Positions 52,101 to 54,478 are shown, numbered from the stretch's first letter. The stretch: 64,000 nucleotides of DNA from Microplitis mediator (GCF_029852145.1 NC_079975.1:6758001-6822000), one strand, 5' to 3'. Numbers and translations are program-made. The notes: generated by a model not told the origin, from the letters alone.

Positions 52101-54478
52101 GCATAAATTCAACTATTCACAAGATAACCGACGTCAAAGTTTGATACAATTCGAAGAACTTGTTGTTGCTCGTTCTGAATTTTATACGATGTCGACTAAT
52201 GAGAATTCAGGAATTCTTAATACAGTTTTTTGTAGGAAATTGAATGCTCTATAAAAAAAGTTTCTTATCATTTTTTGATAAATCCATCTGTTCGAAAGTT
52301 ATTGGAGCATGAAGTCAAGTTAGAGTAAATTTTGAGATCTTTTTACTTTTCCGGCGAAACTATCGGACTTATCATAAAATGTCTTGGGGTATTTTTTGTA
52401 GACAATTTTATTTTCTAGAAATTATCATCGATAAAGTTTTTTGAAATTCTCCATTGTTTTCTAGTTATTTCCATTTTATTGCCAAGCTCTTAAAATCGAT
52501 AAGAATTATTTTTTTTTCGGTGCTTGGCAATAAAATGGAAATAACTAGAAAACAATGCAGAATTTCAAAAAACTTTATCAATAATAATTTCTAGATAATA
52601 AAATTGTCTACAAAAAATATCCTGTGACATTTTATAATAAGTCCGATAGTTTCGCCGGAAAAGTAAAAAGATCTCAAAATTTACTCTAACTTGACTTCAT
52701 GCTCCAATAACTTTCGAACAGATGGATTTATCAAAAAATGATAAGAAACTTTTTTTATAGAGCATTCAATTTCCTACTAAAAACTGTATTAAGAATTCCT
52801 GAATTCTCATTAGTCGACATCGTATAAAATTCAGAACGAGCAACAACAAGTTCTTCGAATTGTATCAAACTGTGACGTCGGTTATCTTGTGAATGGTTGA
52901 ATTTATGCAAAAATCATAGAAGACCTTTTTTGTAGGTCAGTAAATTTGCTACAAAATGTTTGAGGAGAAATTTTCTGTATCTTGATTTTTTCGAAAGTTA
53001 TGTATTTTTTACCATGTTACTAAATGAAAAACCGAAAATTATAAACAGCCACCTCTAAATATCAATATTGAGAGCTCATATCTTAACTGTCAACATATTT
53101 TAACATACCCTTTCGATTTTTCAAAGTTCTTCAAAAAATAAAAAATAGTCGCTTAATATGAAACAGTCTATTGCTCACACGTATGCATAGCAGGCACGGC
53201 GAAACAGCATGACCCTGAGACCCATACTACAATGCCGAGGGCACAATGCTACTAGTTTTTCCCGCCATAATTTCTGGCGTGTCAATCAATGTATACTATC
53301 GTATTGCCACGAAAACTATATAGATGTCGTTAGACTAGGTTTATAGGCCAGAAGCAATGTGGATACGGCAACGCAGTATGGGCCTGACGGCCATAATGAC
53401 ATTGCGGCGTTCGCAACAACTATTGCCAATGTTACTATTCCCGCAATGGTTGAATCATCTATGCATACAATTTTATAACCTATAAAAATCTTCGATACCA
53501 TACAGTATGGCGTTCACGCCCATACTGGCATAGTGATATTCGTAAAATATTTCTTACCGTGTAGATTAAAATTAATTCACATTTTCCAATCTTTCTGAAT
53601 CCTTCTCAATACAAAAATAGTTCCATATTTTGGATCGAGTGTAGGATTGAAAGAAATTGAAAATTTTCAATTTTTCTGAATCTTTCTCAATACTAAAATA
53701 GTTCTATATTTCGAGTTATGACTTGAATTGGAATAAATTAAAATGAAGTCACATTGTCGAATCTTTCTGAATCTTTTTCAATAGCAAAATAGTTTGGAAT
53801 TGGAAGATGTTGAAATGATGAAAGATTGAATTCTTTTCAATACTTTTGAATTCCATTATAAGAATTAGAAAGTATTCAAATGATCTAAGTTTTAATTCGA
53901 TTTAATATTTTTCAAAATCTCCGTATGGATTGAAAAGAATTTAAATAATTTTCAATACTTTTCAGTGAGTATTTTTAATCAGGGTATGCTTATAACAATG
54001 AACAGCTAGAATAATATATTATAATATAAGTATATGAGATTTTTATCGAGTAAATAATGTACATGAAAATAGTATGACATAACAAAACTCAAGAAGCCCT
54101 GAAGACTGTCATTTGTTAGACTCGACAATAGCTGCGCAAACAATTCAATTTATTGGTTTCTTTTGTAGAAAAAAAAAAAATCTAATAAATTTTTACAAAG
54201 AATTTTTTAAGTGAATATAGAGCATACTCACAACGTTTTGCATTTGAAGTGTAGAATATATATATGTTTTTTTTTTTACATATGAATTTGAAAAGACATA
54301 AAATGTACAGCTACTGTTACGAGAATAATCATCGACATAGAAATATACAATATGAAAAATAAATACTTACGGCAATTTAATTCATCAGATTTGTCGTAGC
54401 ATTCAGTGGCTCCATTGCAACGGTATCGACTATTAATACATTGACCATTTCTACATCTGAATTCATTTTGAACACAAG
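3958..54478 (-). CDS. trol: Perlecan (trol/HSPG2) gene body: extent of the 35 joined exons; both ends missing
   Basis: This entry gives the extent of the spliced coding region; the exons are listed separately. Perlecan is a secreted basement-membrane heparan sulfate proteoglycan that binds laminin, collagen IV, growth factors and lipoproteins. The domain order read here is LDLa arrays, Ig, LDLa x3, Ig, three laminin IV domains with laminin-EGF modules, a long Ig array, then LamG-EGF-EGF. That order is diagnostic of perlecan and is found in no other known family. I count 21 LDLa, 14 Ig, 3 laminin IV, 1 LamG and 2 terminal EGF modules. All 34 internal junctions keep the frame. The usual second and third LamG domains and the stop codon would lie below position 1. 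The signal peptide and first exons would lie above 54478. Confidence 0.96.
4204..4440. mobile_element. Foldback repeat with TTTAAACTTT...GTGCAGG ends
   Basis: ACCTGCACCGAAAGTTTAAA at 4211 is repeated inverted at 4331-4350. A further hairpin (ACATCCTAATCCG against CGGATTGGAATGT) lies at 4390-4432. A related fragment is at 3395-3530. Confidence 0.6.
4563..4859. mobile_element. Long foldback element with 9-bp target duplication, copy 1
   Basis: The arms are about 120 bp and almost perfectly inverted around 4712, from GGTGACACGACCGATGATCC to the inverted form GATTACCTGACCGTTGATCC. Inner units ACAATTGATCCGCG repeat within each arm. It is bounded by TTTTTTAAA at 4554-4562 and 4860-4868, a perfect 9-bp duplication. 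The second copy is at 40210-40466. Confidence 0.8.
5062..5531 (-). CDS. trol: Perlecan exon 34: LamG1 C-terminal part and EGF
   Basis: It reads FDLGSGTTIIRSNKSLSLGD, then LYIGGVPD and HVGFVGCISRVVVN, completing LamG1. An EGF-like module follows (CTENPCHNFGVC, CLCRTGYNGQHC), then the start of a second (CYPG). The acceptor is TATACTAG|AT, completing an AGA codon, and the donor is CCAG|GTAAAT, phase 1. Confidence 0.94.
5610..5917 (-). CDS. trol: Perlecan exon 33: end of Ig domain and start of LamG1
   Basis: It opens NKIQLIKVRAEDAGTYICNA, completing the Ig domain. It then enters the first laminin G-like domain at SYIALPTLPDSYLKFNIELS and continues to GIILYNAESPDGTGDMIYLS. The acceptor is TTTTCTTTTCAG|AA and the donor is TTCAG|GTAAAA, leaving two bases of an Arg codon. 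Confidence 0.94.
5996..6144 (-). CDS. trol: Perlecan exon 32: first half of the last visible Ig domain
   Basis: It encodes ENDEPAIEVKNVPYGSS, then MECRVTLDKPITYKWSKLGG. The acceptor is AATGCACAG|GT, phase 1, and the donor is GAC|GTACGA, phase 0. The next exon supplies the second cysteine. Confidence 0.92.
6464..6964. repeat. Dispersed repeat inserted in an AT-rich element
   Basis: It begins GCTGCTACCTGCCCGCTTCG and ends ATTTATATAGATTA. Sequences of this type (GC-rich head, TATATAGAT tail) are common dispersed insertions in insect genomes, and I cannot assign the class. It interrupts TATATAATTA-type sequence like that of the foldback at 2491-2876. Confidence 0.55.
7174..7537. mobile_element. 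AT-rich foldback with TACCCGGGTAAAA ends, copy 2
   Basis: The left end TACCCCGGTAAAAAAAATTA and the right end TTTTTACCCGGG are inverted. The internal GCAATTATATGTGACAAATAGCCCAA matches the copy at 2491-2876. Confidence 0.55.
7590..7865 (-). CDS. trol: Perlecan exon 31: Ig domain
   Basis: One Ig domain reads PAGPIVHIEPSADIVNVG, then FELRCVFSSRHSSRPRYQWF and VYKCRVDSSEGAFEQEY. The acceptor is ATATTATAG|AA and the donor is CAAG|GTATTT, phase 1 at both ends. Confidence 0.93.
8130..8318 (-). CDS. trol: Perlecan exon 30: LDLa module inside the Ig array (possible cassette exon)
   Basis: It encodes CAKGEFQCGSQEC and CDGYVHCNDATDERFC, a complete six-cysteine LDLa module placed between two Ig exons. 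The only AG upstream of the first cysteine that keeps phase 1 is GATTTAG|TT, giving an unusual leader VYSFADCMLLYPSVQ. Two donors keep the frame: CGAC|GTGGTT (used here) and CGTG|GTTTGT (ending at 8127). Both are weak. Symmetric phase suggests optional inclusion. Confidence 0.72.
8319..9040. other. Intron between exons 30 and 29
   Basis: It is mostly AT-rich filler. At 8750-8990 there is a short repeat (CACTTATTGGCTAAAGTCAGC, GCTAAATTCAAAGTGACGTC), part of which also occurs at 3580-3620. No exon signal was found. Confidence 0.5.
9041..9185. mobile_element. Short MITE
   Basis: Inverted ends AATTAAGTCCGTAAAAGAA and AGTTAAGTCTGCAAAAGAA enclose about 100 bp with GCGCATGCGCG. It is non-coding and lies in the intron between exons 30 and 29. 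Confidence 0.6.
9324..9590 (-). CDS. trol: Perlecan exon 29: Ig domain
   Basis: One Ig domain reads NTYDDVGVRAVERDVN, then VRLRCETRDQVSIQWTKDG and RYICQIRNAQRFSS. The acceptor is ATTTTTTTAG|AA and the donor is TCAC|GTAAGT, phase 1 at both ends. It can splice in frame either to the LDLa exon below or straight to the next Ig exon. Confidence 0.94.
9694..9954 (-). CDS. trol: Perlecan exon 28: Ig domain
   Basis: One complete Ig domain reads PPRIELNPNRQVV, then SIVCTATGDQPLKIEWAAIG and KYVCKATNDAGTAEA. The acceptor is CTGCTTTAG|CT and the donor is AATG|GTAAGT, phase 1 at both ends. Confidence 0.94.
10001..10575. mobile_element. 575-bp MITE with TATAGRGTAGAGGTAYCA ends
   Basis: Left TATAGAGTAGAGGTATCA and right, inverted, TATAGGGTAGAGGTACCA match, followed by a shared GGCCACT. 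No transposase reading frame is present. It ends 27 bp from the donor of exon 27. Confidence 0.75.
10602..12395 (-). CDS. trol: Perlecan exon 27: six tandem Ig domains
   Basis: This is a 1,794-nt exon, phase 1 at both ends, between TTTCAATTAG|GC and TATAT|GTAAGT. It encodes six Ig domains with second-cysteine motifs EYKCVARN, IYVCIATS, VYICRATN, MYVCTASN, SYTCQATN and EYICLGLN. A short spacer rich in Pro, Gly and Asp (DDDYNDVDVNQPCRG and beyond) separates domains five and six. The exon corresponds to the Ig array of perlecan domain IV, which binds nidogen and collagen in vertebrates; that function is inferred here. Confidence 0.96.
12853..13415. repeat. ACGGTAA-type palindromic repeat, copy 1
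   Basis: More than 500 bp consist mostly of degenerate units TTACCGTAA, TTACGGTAA and TTTGCGGTAAATT on both strands, beginning near CAGATCCGACTTGCGG. It belongs to the family seen at 26930, 29254, 29539 and 43678. Confidence 0.7.
13751..13928 (-). CDS. trol: Perlecan exon 26: C-terminal half of an Ig domain
   Basis: It starts APLSIRWEKEGGRLP and contains DVKVSDSGVYICQVSDG, supplying the core Trp and second cysteine for the Ig begun in exon 25. The acceptor is TTAATTATAG|GC in phase 0 and the donor is GGAG|GTAAGT in phase 1. Confidence 0.93.
14013..14155 (-). CDS. trol: Perlecan exon 25: N-terminal half of an Ig domain
   Basis: It encodes DYPTATNPTYPLLKPPRIS and then VRYHCSGRSSDN, giving the first cysteine of an Ig domain completed by the next exon. 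The acceptor is a long T-run ending TTTAG|CC and the donor is AAT|GTACGG. It enters in phase 1 and leaves in phase 0. Confidence 0.92.
14323..14574. mobile_element. pogo/Tc1-like MITE
   Basis: The ends TACAGTCGAATTCCATTAAC and, inverted, TACAGTCCAAGTCCACTAAC lie next to TA. It is 252 bp and has no transposase. It fits a non-autonomous pogo/Tc1-type element. Confidence 0.65.
14672..14968 (-). CDS. trol: Perlecan exon 24: divergent Ig domain
   Basis: The exon encodes LAELRVGLMPIKPEVTRNS, then VEFKCEYNHPYSMFIHFEL and HVECYVSDRYGIKLAEIS. This is an Ig-like fold lacking the usual core Trp and DxGxYxC motif. The acceptor is GATGATTTAG|CT. The donor chosen is CCAG|GTTGGC, which keeps phase 1; a downstream TTTC|GTTCAG is also in phase and would add a few residues. 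The intron above it holds a foldback element. Confidence 0.85.
15171..16165. mobile_element. Foldback composite A with a nested insertion
   Basis: The outer parts match, in inverted orientation, 36770-37235: hairpin GCAGAAACAATCGTGTTTCT, GCTTGAAATTAACTTGTTT, ATTTCAGACTAGGGTGA. Relative to that copy, about 550 bp between roughly 15363 and 15908 is extra. The extra part is a separate palindromic element, with AAATGTCTCAGATCACATG inverted at 15634-15655 and GGCGGAAT/GTTTTCCACC-type arms. Confidence 0.65.
16191..18009 (-). CDS. trol: Perlecan exon 23: second and third laminin IV domains with laminin-EGF modules
   Basis: This exon has 606 codons and begins IHVSFTNS at acceptor ATTCTAG|AT, in phase 0. 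It encodes laminin IV domain 2 (VYYWQLP ... SYGGNLKYTLRY), then laminin-EGF repeats (CSCPVGYSGLSC, CNCNGHSSHC, CNCNPAGSRYDQC, CFCNGVTDQC). These are followed by laminin IV domain 3 (RLFWSLPSTF ... SYGGNLTLTQRF) and closing EGFs (CRCPQGYTGTSC, CPCNDHEEGC, CHCLSGYNGQYC). The donor is ATTG|GTAAGT, phase 1. Three laminin IV domains in total is the perlecan domain III number. Confidence 0.96.
18084..18224 (-). CDS. trol: Perlecan exon 22: laminin-EGF leading into laminin IV
   Basis: It encodes 47 codons, QYATGLTCDQCKPNTF and then CISCFCMGVTDRC, the conserved EGF half that precedes each laminin IV domain. The acceptor is AATTGCAG|CA and the donor is GAA|GTAAGA, phase 0 at both ends. Confidence 0.93.
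18451..18658 (-). CDS. trol: Perlecan exon 21: laminin-EGF modules
   Basis: It reads CKLGSNNRPICDCPPGYTG, then CERCSVGYHGNP and CDPNGSLTTSLDVDGRCRCK, a chain of laminin-EGF halves. The acceptor is TTTTAATAG|AT and the donor is CAAG|GTATGC. It enters with one base of a codon and leaves in phase 0. Confidence 0.93.
18781..18988. mobile_element. MITE with TACACA(G/C)AAAAAA ends
   Basis: It starts TACACACAAAAAA and ends TTTTTTCTGTGTA. The interior repeats TTCTTGATTCAAGAAAA and TTCTCGACTGAAGG-like words. It belongs to the same loose family as 31939-32140 and 38010-38453. Confidence 0.55.
19010..19306. mobile_element. TA-flanked MITE with TACAGTGCTYCC ends
   Basis: The left end TACAGTGCTTCCTCCCTAAG and the right end, inverted, TACAGTGCTCCCCCCCTAAG are followed by shared ATATC. 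It is 297 bp and non-coding, ending 18 bp from the donor of exon 20. Confidence 0.75.
19325..19508 (-). CDS. trol: Perlecan exon 20: laminin-EGF modules
   Basis: It encodes YSGYSCEDCAPGYRR and later GSCPPGYYGDPV with CLQCPCPLTNPS, which are typical laminin-EGF signatures following a laminin IV domain. The acceptor is GAAATACAG|GA and the donor is TCA|GTAAGT. It enters in phase 1 and leaves in phase 2, matching exon 21. Confidence 0.93.
19509..20498. other. Intron between exons 20 and 19, nothing recognised
   Basis: This is 990 bp without domain-coding frames or clear inverted repeats. GTGCGACAAGTAAA is repeated near 19800-19830. Confidence 0.6.
20499..22115 (-). CDS. trol: Perlecan exon 19: Ig, three LDLa, Ig, laminin IV domain
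   Basis: This exon encodes 538 codons. Ig domain 1 (GYEVVFHC ... YICEAV) is followed by three LDLa modules (CKYDEATC, CEPNQFRC, CQYNEFRC). Then come Ig domain 2 (MVLVCTA ... YSCEAI), a half laminin-EGF (CKKGTFNS ... CFCFGVATEC) and the first laminin IV domain, with YGGYLKYNIRYGG and ILIKAKY. It ends in the next EGF (ECSCPTG). The acceptor is TTTACCCAG|GT and the donor is ACAG|GTATTT, phase 1 at both ends. The order matches the domain II/III boundary of perlecan. Confidence 0.95.
22321..22428. mobile_element. Short MITE next to the acceptor side of exon 19
   Basis: TAGTCGTCCCAACCAAAAAG and the inverted GTAGTCCTAACGAAAGAGTC form the ends of a 108-bp non-coding element. Confidence 0.5.
22461..23464. 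mobile_element. hAT-like non-autonomous element, copy 1
   Basis: The ends TAGGTGTGCGAATCG and, inverted, TAAGGGTGTGCGAATAGTCC are flanked by TTAAACAC and CTAAACAC, a 7-of-8 target duplication of hAT length. The interior is rich in TCGAATNATTCGAA words. A further insertion with CTCTATATTTGAC-type arms lies at about 22690-23170. Confidence 0.7.
23671..23685 (-). CDS. trol: Perlecan exon 18: 15-nt microexon
   Basis: A 15-base exon lies between a good acceptor (TTTCTTGCATTGGCCAG|AC) and a strong donor (CAAG|GTAAGA). It encodes PVRQ plus split codons, so the joined protein reads IIKENPVRQGYEVVFHC, a natural first strand of an Ig domain. Phase 1 at both ends means it could be skipped. Identified from splice signals and frame only. 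Confidence 0.75.
24304..24772. mobile_element. pogo-like MITE, CAGTAGGACCTCGTTATAAG ends
   Basis: TACAGTAGGACCTCGTTATA at the left recurs inverted as TACAGTAAGACCTCGTTATA at the right, with TA at each boundary. It is 469 bp and no transposase is visible. CTCGCTATAAGACTA is repeated internally. Confidence 0.8.
24802..25309. mobile_element. piggyBac-like MITE with TTAA duplication
   Basis: TTAACCCTTCGTTCGTCGC at the left and the inverted TTAACCCTTCGTCCGTCGC at the right share the TTAA target site and CCCTT start typical of piggyBac relatives. It is 508 bp and non-coding. GC-rich GCGGCG words lie just inside each end. Confidence 0.75.
25310..25956. other. Intron between the microexon and the linker exon, remaining part
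   Basis: No feature is recognised here or in 23686-24303; the two MITEs at 24304 and 24802 fill the rest of this intron. Confidence 0.6.
25957..26022 (-). CDS. trol: Perlecan exon 17: 66-nt linker exon
   Basis: A short exon encodes the polar linker GEDQKGELNLKTYPSDQIIK and one further Glu. It lies between CTATTTTTAG|AG and GAAA|GTAAGT, both strong sites and phase 1. It joins the microexon through an AAC codon and leads into the first Ig domain. Confidence 0.85.
26090..26239 (-). CDS. trol: Perlecan exon 16: His/Ser linker plus LDLa
   Basis: The linker SSTMPSEHRPHHQ precedes one LDLa module (CPAGQFSCMSDRTC, CNGIPECSDGSDENNC). The acceptor is AAAAATAG|AA and the donor is TGTG|GTATGT, phase 1 at both ends. 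Confidence 0.93.
26336..26443 (-). CDS. trol: Perlecan exon 15: LDLa module
   Basis: One compact LDLa module (CARGQYQCINGDC, CNGVIDCDDGSDEDGC) lies between acceptor TATTTTTAG|GA and donor TGTG|GTAACT, phase 1 at both ends. Confidence 0.93.
26930..27850. repeat. ACGGTAA-type palindromic repeat, copy 2 (compound)
   Basis: It opens CCTGGCGGATTCGAATTACG and closes CCGTAATTCAGATCCGACAG. An inner unit from CCCTAGTGGATCCGAATTAC (26988) to GTAATTCAGATCCACTAG (27262) looks like one element inside or beside another. The interior is nearly all TTACCGTAA/TTACGGTAA variants. Confidence 0.75.
28436..28642 (-). CDS. trol: Perlecan exon 14: Ser/Asn-rich linker plus LDLa
   Basis: About 28 residues of Ser/Asn/Thr-rich linker precede one LDLa module (CEVGNFVCADGTC, CDNFYDCRDFTDEQFC). 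The acceptor is CTTCTAG|GT and the donor is TTTG|GTTAGA, phase 1 at both ends. FTDE replaces GSDE. Both flanking introns contain ACGGTAA-type palindromic elements. Confidence 0.9.
29254..29460. repeat. ACGGTAA-type palindromic repeat, copy 3
   Basis: This is a short complete copy: TCCCTAGCGGATCCGGAATA at one end and the inverted ACCTAGCGGGTCCGAATTAC at the other, with only ACGGTAA-type units between. Confidence 0.8.
29539..29924. repeat. ACGGTAA-type palindromic repeat, copy 4
   Basis: AACCCTAATGGATCCGAATT at one end and the inverted CCCTAGCGGATTCGAATTAC at the other enclose 350 bp of degenerate ACGGTAA units. Confidence 0.8.
30027..30167 (-). CDS. trol: Perlecan exon 13: LDLa module
   Basis: The linker GTSPRPPVTE precedes one LDLa module (CRSNEYTCRDRSC, CDGRPDCSYNEDELDC). 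The acceptor is GTTATAG|CT and the donor is CACA|GTTAGT, phase 1 at both ends. It sits only 115 bp from exon 12. Confidence 0.9.
30283..30399 (-). CDS. trol: Perlecan exon 12: LDLa module
   Basis: One LDLa module (CPDGQLPCANGVC, CDRHVDCHDGSDETNC) lies between acceptor TTTTTACAG|AA and donor TGCT|GTAAGA, phase 1 at both ends. Leu-Pro replaces the usual aromatic-x pair before the second cysteine. Confidence 0.92.
30400..31132. other. Intron between exons 12 and 11, upstream-side filler
   Basis: AT-rich with no recognised element. The same holds for 32141-32853. The rest of the intron is the hAT-like copy and the CACAGAAAAAA MITE. Confidence 0.55.
31133..31928. mobile_element. hAT-like non-autonomous element, copy 2, with nested hairpin
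   Basis: The ends TAGGGATGTGCGAATGG and, inverted, TAAGGGTGTGCGAATAATT match copy 1. The interior is TTCGAATTATTCG-rich. A nested palindrome at 31643-31766 has ACGGAAAAAGTATATATCC mirrored by GTATATACTTTTTCCATACGG-like sequence. Confidence 0.65.
31939..32140. mobile_element. MITE with TACACAGAAAAAA ends
   Basis: TACACAGAAAAAAAGGATTT at the left and TCTTTTTTTCTGTGTA at the right enclose repeats of CTTGCGCCAAGAAATT. It is 202 bp and starts 10 bp after the hAT-like copy. Confidence 0.65.
32854..32967 (-). CDS. trol: Perlecan exon 11: LDLa module
   Basis: One LDLa module (CPSGMFRCNDGLC, CDGRPHCRDGSDEINC) lies between acceptor TATTGTAG|TT and donor TGCC|GTACGA, phase 1 at both ends. Confidence 0.92.
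33051..33747. mobile_element. TACAGTTAGAAATTTTGTG-ended element, copy 1
   Basis: TACAGTTAGAAATTTTGTG at the left and the inverted TACACAGTTAGAAATTTTGT at the right. Inside, a block of about 184 bp containing ATGTCTCTTATGATTTTCTT is tandemly duplicated (near 33260 and 33444). It ends 25 bp from the donor of exon 10. Confidence 0.7.
33772..33882 (-). CDS. trol: Perlecan exon 10: LDLa module
   Basis: One LDLa module (CAINEWRCKSGEC, CDGLTQCRDGSDEANC) ends at donor TGCG|GTAACT. The acceptor ACAAAG|GA is weak but gives the only phase-1 entry that keeps the first cysteine. The SDE calcium motif is intact. Confidence 0.88.
34049..34201 (-). CDS. trol: Perlecan exon 9: LDLa module with Pro/Arg linker
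   Basis: The linker LPVPGRVTERPTE leads into one LDLa module (CDTGRTEMRCGDGKC, CDGIPDCSDNSDERDC). The acceptor is CGAGTAG|AT and the donor is TGTG|GTAAGA, phase 1 at both ends. Confidence 0.92.
34745..35610. repeat. Array of short palindromic units GGAAT-RTTCC
   Basis: There are tens of copies of an imperfect unit of about 20-24 bp, GGAATGGTTCCTATAATTAT or GGGAATAGTTCCCATAATAT. Each is itself a palindrome and the spacer also reads the same on both strands. It is interrupted by the nested MITE at 34964-35162. Confidence 0.85.
34964..35162. mobile_element. MITE nested in the palindrome array
   Basis: TACACTCTAAAACCAAGTGT at the left and the inverted CTACACTCTAAAACAAAGTG at the right, with TA at the edges. 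It splits the GGAAT-RTTCC array, so it inserted after the array formed. Confidence 0.7.
35690..35985. repeat. Two adjacent hairpin repeats
   Basis: GGGGATTTCCTTATGGGGGC mirrors GCAACCCCATAAGGACCC at 35732-35827. A second hairpin at 35868-35985 (GGAAAAAGATATACCCGG against GGATATATATTTTTTCGG) resembles the nested hairpin at 31643-31766. Confidence 0.5.
36770..37235. mobile_element. Foldback composite B, uninterrupted copy
   Basis: This is the reverse complement of the outer parts of 15171-16165, including ATTTCAGACTAGGGTGA, GTGTCAGCAGCCAG and the GGCAGAAACAATTGTGTTTC hairpin. The AGTTATATTTA/ATAAGTGACTG junction is intact, so it serves as the empty site for the insertion in copy A. Confidence 0.65.
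37666..37833 (-). CDS. trol: Perlecan exon 8: LDLa module with Ser/Thr-rich tail
   Basis: One LDLa module (CTPTQFKCATGGKC, CDGHPDCPDRSDENC) lies between acceptor TTCTAACAG|AT and one of two phase-1 donors. CCCA|GTACGC gives the end used here and adds the tail VENLSNSTITHITYSPP. ACA|GTACCA would end the exon at 37699 and shorten the tail by 11 residues. Both keep the frame, so the low boundary is uncertain. Confidence 0.85.
38010..38453. mobile_element. MITE with TACACAGAAAAAAA ends
   Basis: TACACAGAAAAAAAATTTAA at the left and TTATTTTTTTCTGTGTA at the right. The interior has TTCGAATTAAGAATT-like words. It is 444 bp and non-coding. Confidence 0.6.
39084..39200 (-). CDS. trol: Perlecan exon 7: LDLa module
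   Basis: One LDLa module (CPSMDFTCGDGSC, CDGFDDCPRAEDELNC) follows the linker LAP. The acceptor is CACTGCAG|GT and the donor is TGCG|GTATAG, phase 1 at both ends. AEDE replaces the usual GSDE. Confidence 0.92.
39334..39927. mobile_element. MITE with TGCACACTGAAAAAAG ends and an inner hairpin
   Basis: The ends TGCACACTGAAAAAAG and TTCTTTTTTTCAGTGCA are inverted. At 39548-39716 two arms of about 75 bp mirror each other (CACGATCTTGGCTACCGATT against AAATCGTTAGCCAAGATCGTG). TTATTTGTGACAAA-like words flank the hairpin. Confidence 0.65.
40210..40466. mobile_element. Foldback element with 9-bp target duplication, copy 2
   Basis: The ends GGTGACACGACCGATGATCC and the inverted GGTTACTTGACCGTTGATCC are flanked by a perfect 9-bp duplication GTGTAATAT at 40201-40209 and 40467-40475. 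It is related to 4563-4859, but its arms are more diverged. Confidence 0.8.
40801..43632 (-). CDS. trol: Perlecan giant exon 6: about 820-residue Asn/Lys/Ser-rich insert plus two LDLa
   Basis: A single 2,832-nt open exon (943 whole codons, phase 1 at both ends) lies between acceptor TTTATCGTAG|AC and donor GAAG|GTATCA. Residues 1 to about 820 are low-complexity, rich in Asn, Lys and Ser, with many N-x-S/T sequons and no recognisable fold. Visible marks are a furin-type RHKR at about residue 462, a basic stretch RKGKGSKK followed by a Ser/Thr-rich run, and a Cys/Trp cluster CSWWFFNWLWGC at about 716. Two intact LDLa modules follow at about 821-856 and 899-937. The reading frame entering at the acceptor and leaving at the donor matches both neighbours. 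That, together with the terminal LDLa modules, shows it is a real exon. It starts only 46 bp downstream of a repeat element. Confidence 0.9.
43678..44488. repeat. ACGGTAA-type palindromic repeat, copy 5 (compound)
   Basis: Three boundary motifs are seen: CCTGGCGGATCCGAATTACG (43678), GTGGATCCGAATTACC (43800) and inverted ends near 43985 and 44485. At least two elements therefore lie together. The left edge is 46 bp upstream of the giant exon's acceptor in transcript terms. Confidence 0.75.
44650..44760 (-). CDS. trol: Perlecan exon 5: LDLa module
   Basis: One LDLa module (CGATEFRC, CNGVNDCRDGSDEHDQC) carries a two-residue insertion before the last cysteine. The acceptor is GATCAG|GT and the donor is TGTG|GTAACT, phase 1 at both ends. 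It joins the giant exon through a GAC codon. Confidence 0.92.
45219..45332 (-). CDS. trol: Perlecan exon 4: LDLa module
   Basis: One LDLa module begins VTTCTSDQFRC and ends RNGEDEHQC. The acceptor CTTGCAG|TA and the donor TGTG|GTAAGT both match consensus and are phase 1. The final acidic motif is GEDE rather than GSDE, a tolerated variant. Confidence 0.93.
45437..45614. mobile_element. mariner-like MITE
   Basis: TACACTGGTCACAAAAATTA at the left and the inverted TACACTGATCACAAAAATT at the right define a 178-bp non-coding element with TA edges, resembling mariner-type ends. Confidence 0.7.
45951..46163. repeat. Dispersed repeat, copy 2
   Basis: This is a direct match to 1-232 (AATAACTGACAGCACTGG through CTTGAGGTGTGCAA) with small deletions. 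The class is unknown. Confidence 0.7.
46248..46367 (-). CDS. trol: Perlecan exon 3: LDLa module
   Basis: One LDLa module (CLSGQFKC, then CDGRSDCPDRSDELNC) is preceded by the linker APSY. The acceptor is CATTTAG|CG and the donor is ACTG|GTATTT, phase 1 at both ends. All six cysteines and the DRSDE calcium-binding end are intact. Confidence 0.92.
46368..47124. other. Intron between exons 3 and 2, nothing recognised
   Basis: This is 757 bp of AT-rich sequence without inverted ends or coding potential that I can support. Confidence 0.6.
47125..47241 (-). CDS. trol: Perlecan exon 2: LDLa module
   Basis: One LDLa module runs from CKEDQFEC to DELNC followed by EFY. It lies between TTTACAG|CG and ACA|GTATGA, phase 1 at both ends. 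Six cysteines are present, and GRDELNC takes the place of the usual SDE calcium motif. A T completes the split codon with the next exon. Confidence 0.92.
47470..48978. mobile_element. Outer element TACGCTGTAGAAAATTTT, carrying a nested copy
   Basis: The left end TACGCTGTAGAAAATTTTGA and the right end, inverted, TACACTGTAAAAAATTTTTG match. GGTGTGAA/TTCACACC-like words sit inside both ends. Most of its length is the inserted element at 47597-48768. Confidence 0.65.
47597..48768. mobile_element. TACAGTTAGAAATTTTGTG-ended element, copy 2
   Basis: It has the same ends as 33051-33747. The interior matches 61425-63255 closely (CTAAACACTCCCGCGC, TGATCAGGTTCAATGATT, GGAGGTACAATCGGAGACAA). A run of TTTGTGTTAAAA words fills the first 500 bp. 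No transposase is visible. Confidence 0.7.
48979..50029. other. Intron between exons 2 and 1, single-copy-looking part
   Basis: It is less repetitive than its surroundings, with somewhat GC-richer stretches at 49240-49420 and 49560-49930. No coding or splice structure fits perlecan. It is a reasonable place to look for intronic enhancers, but nothing specific is seen. Confidence 0.45.
50030..51030. mobile_element. Degenerate third copy of the foldback composite, with a nested MITE
   Basis: It shares GGCTGCTGACACTGAAACTT, GTGTGTGACAAAGGATGAAA and CTGAAATCGTCTTATTTCAT with 15171-16165 and 36770-37235. A separate element is inserted at 50609-50941. Confidence 0.55.
50609..50941. mobile_element. 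MITE nested in the foldback composite
   Basis: TATGTCTACTCACAACATCT followed by CTACTCAAGGGAAATGG is mirrored at the right by CCCTTGAGTAGAGATCTTG and AAGTAGACAT. A GC-rich block (50780-50850) lies in the middle. Confidence 0.65.
51671..53563. mobile_element. Middle element of the nest, TACACGGTAAGAAAT ends
   Basis: TACACGGTAAGAAATGCATG at the left and the inverted CTACACGGTAAGAAATAT at the right mark a TA-flanked element. Its own sequence (ATACCATGCTAGTATGG, CCATACTACAATGCCG, CATACTGGCATAGTG) is split by the palindrome at 51839-53170. Confidence 0.75.
51839..53170. mobile_element. 1,332-bp near-perfect palindrome with 8-bp target duplication
   Basis: TAGACTGTTTC opens the element and GAAACAGTCTA closes it. 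The two arms of about 660 bp are reverse complements with only scattered mismatches in the parts I compared. They meet near 52505 around GCCAAGCTCTTAAAATCGAT. TTGCTCAC stands at 51831-51838 and again at 53171-53178, an exact 8-bp target duplication, so it moved as one unit. Ends and duplication length are hAT-like. Confidence 0.9.
54371..54478 (-). CDS. trol: Perlecan exon 1 of the visible series: LDLa module
   Basis: The exon encodes one complete LDL-receptor class A module, from CVQNEFRC through DELNC, with six cysteines and the acidic calcium-binding SDE end. The acceptor is TTTATTCCAG|CT and the donor is C|GTAAGT, both phase 1. It is separated from the next exon by a 7.1-kb intron that contains the large nested palindrome. 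This is the most upstream exon I can support firmly. Confidence 0.92.
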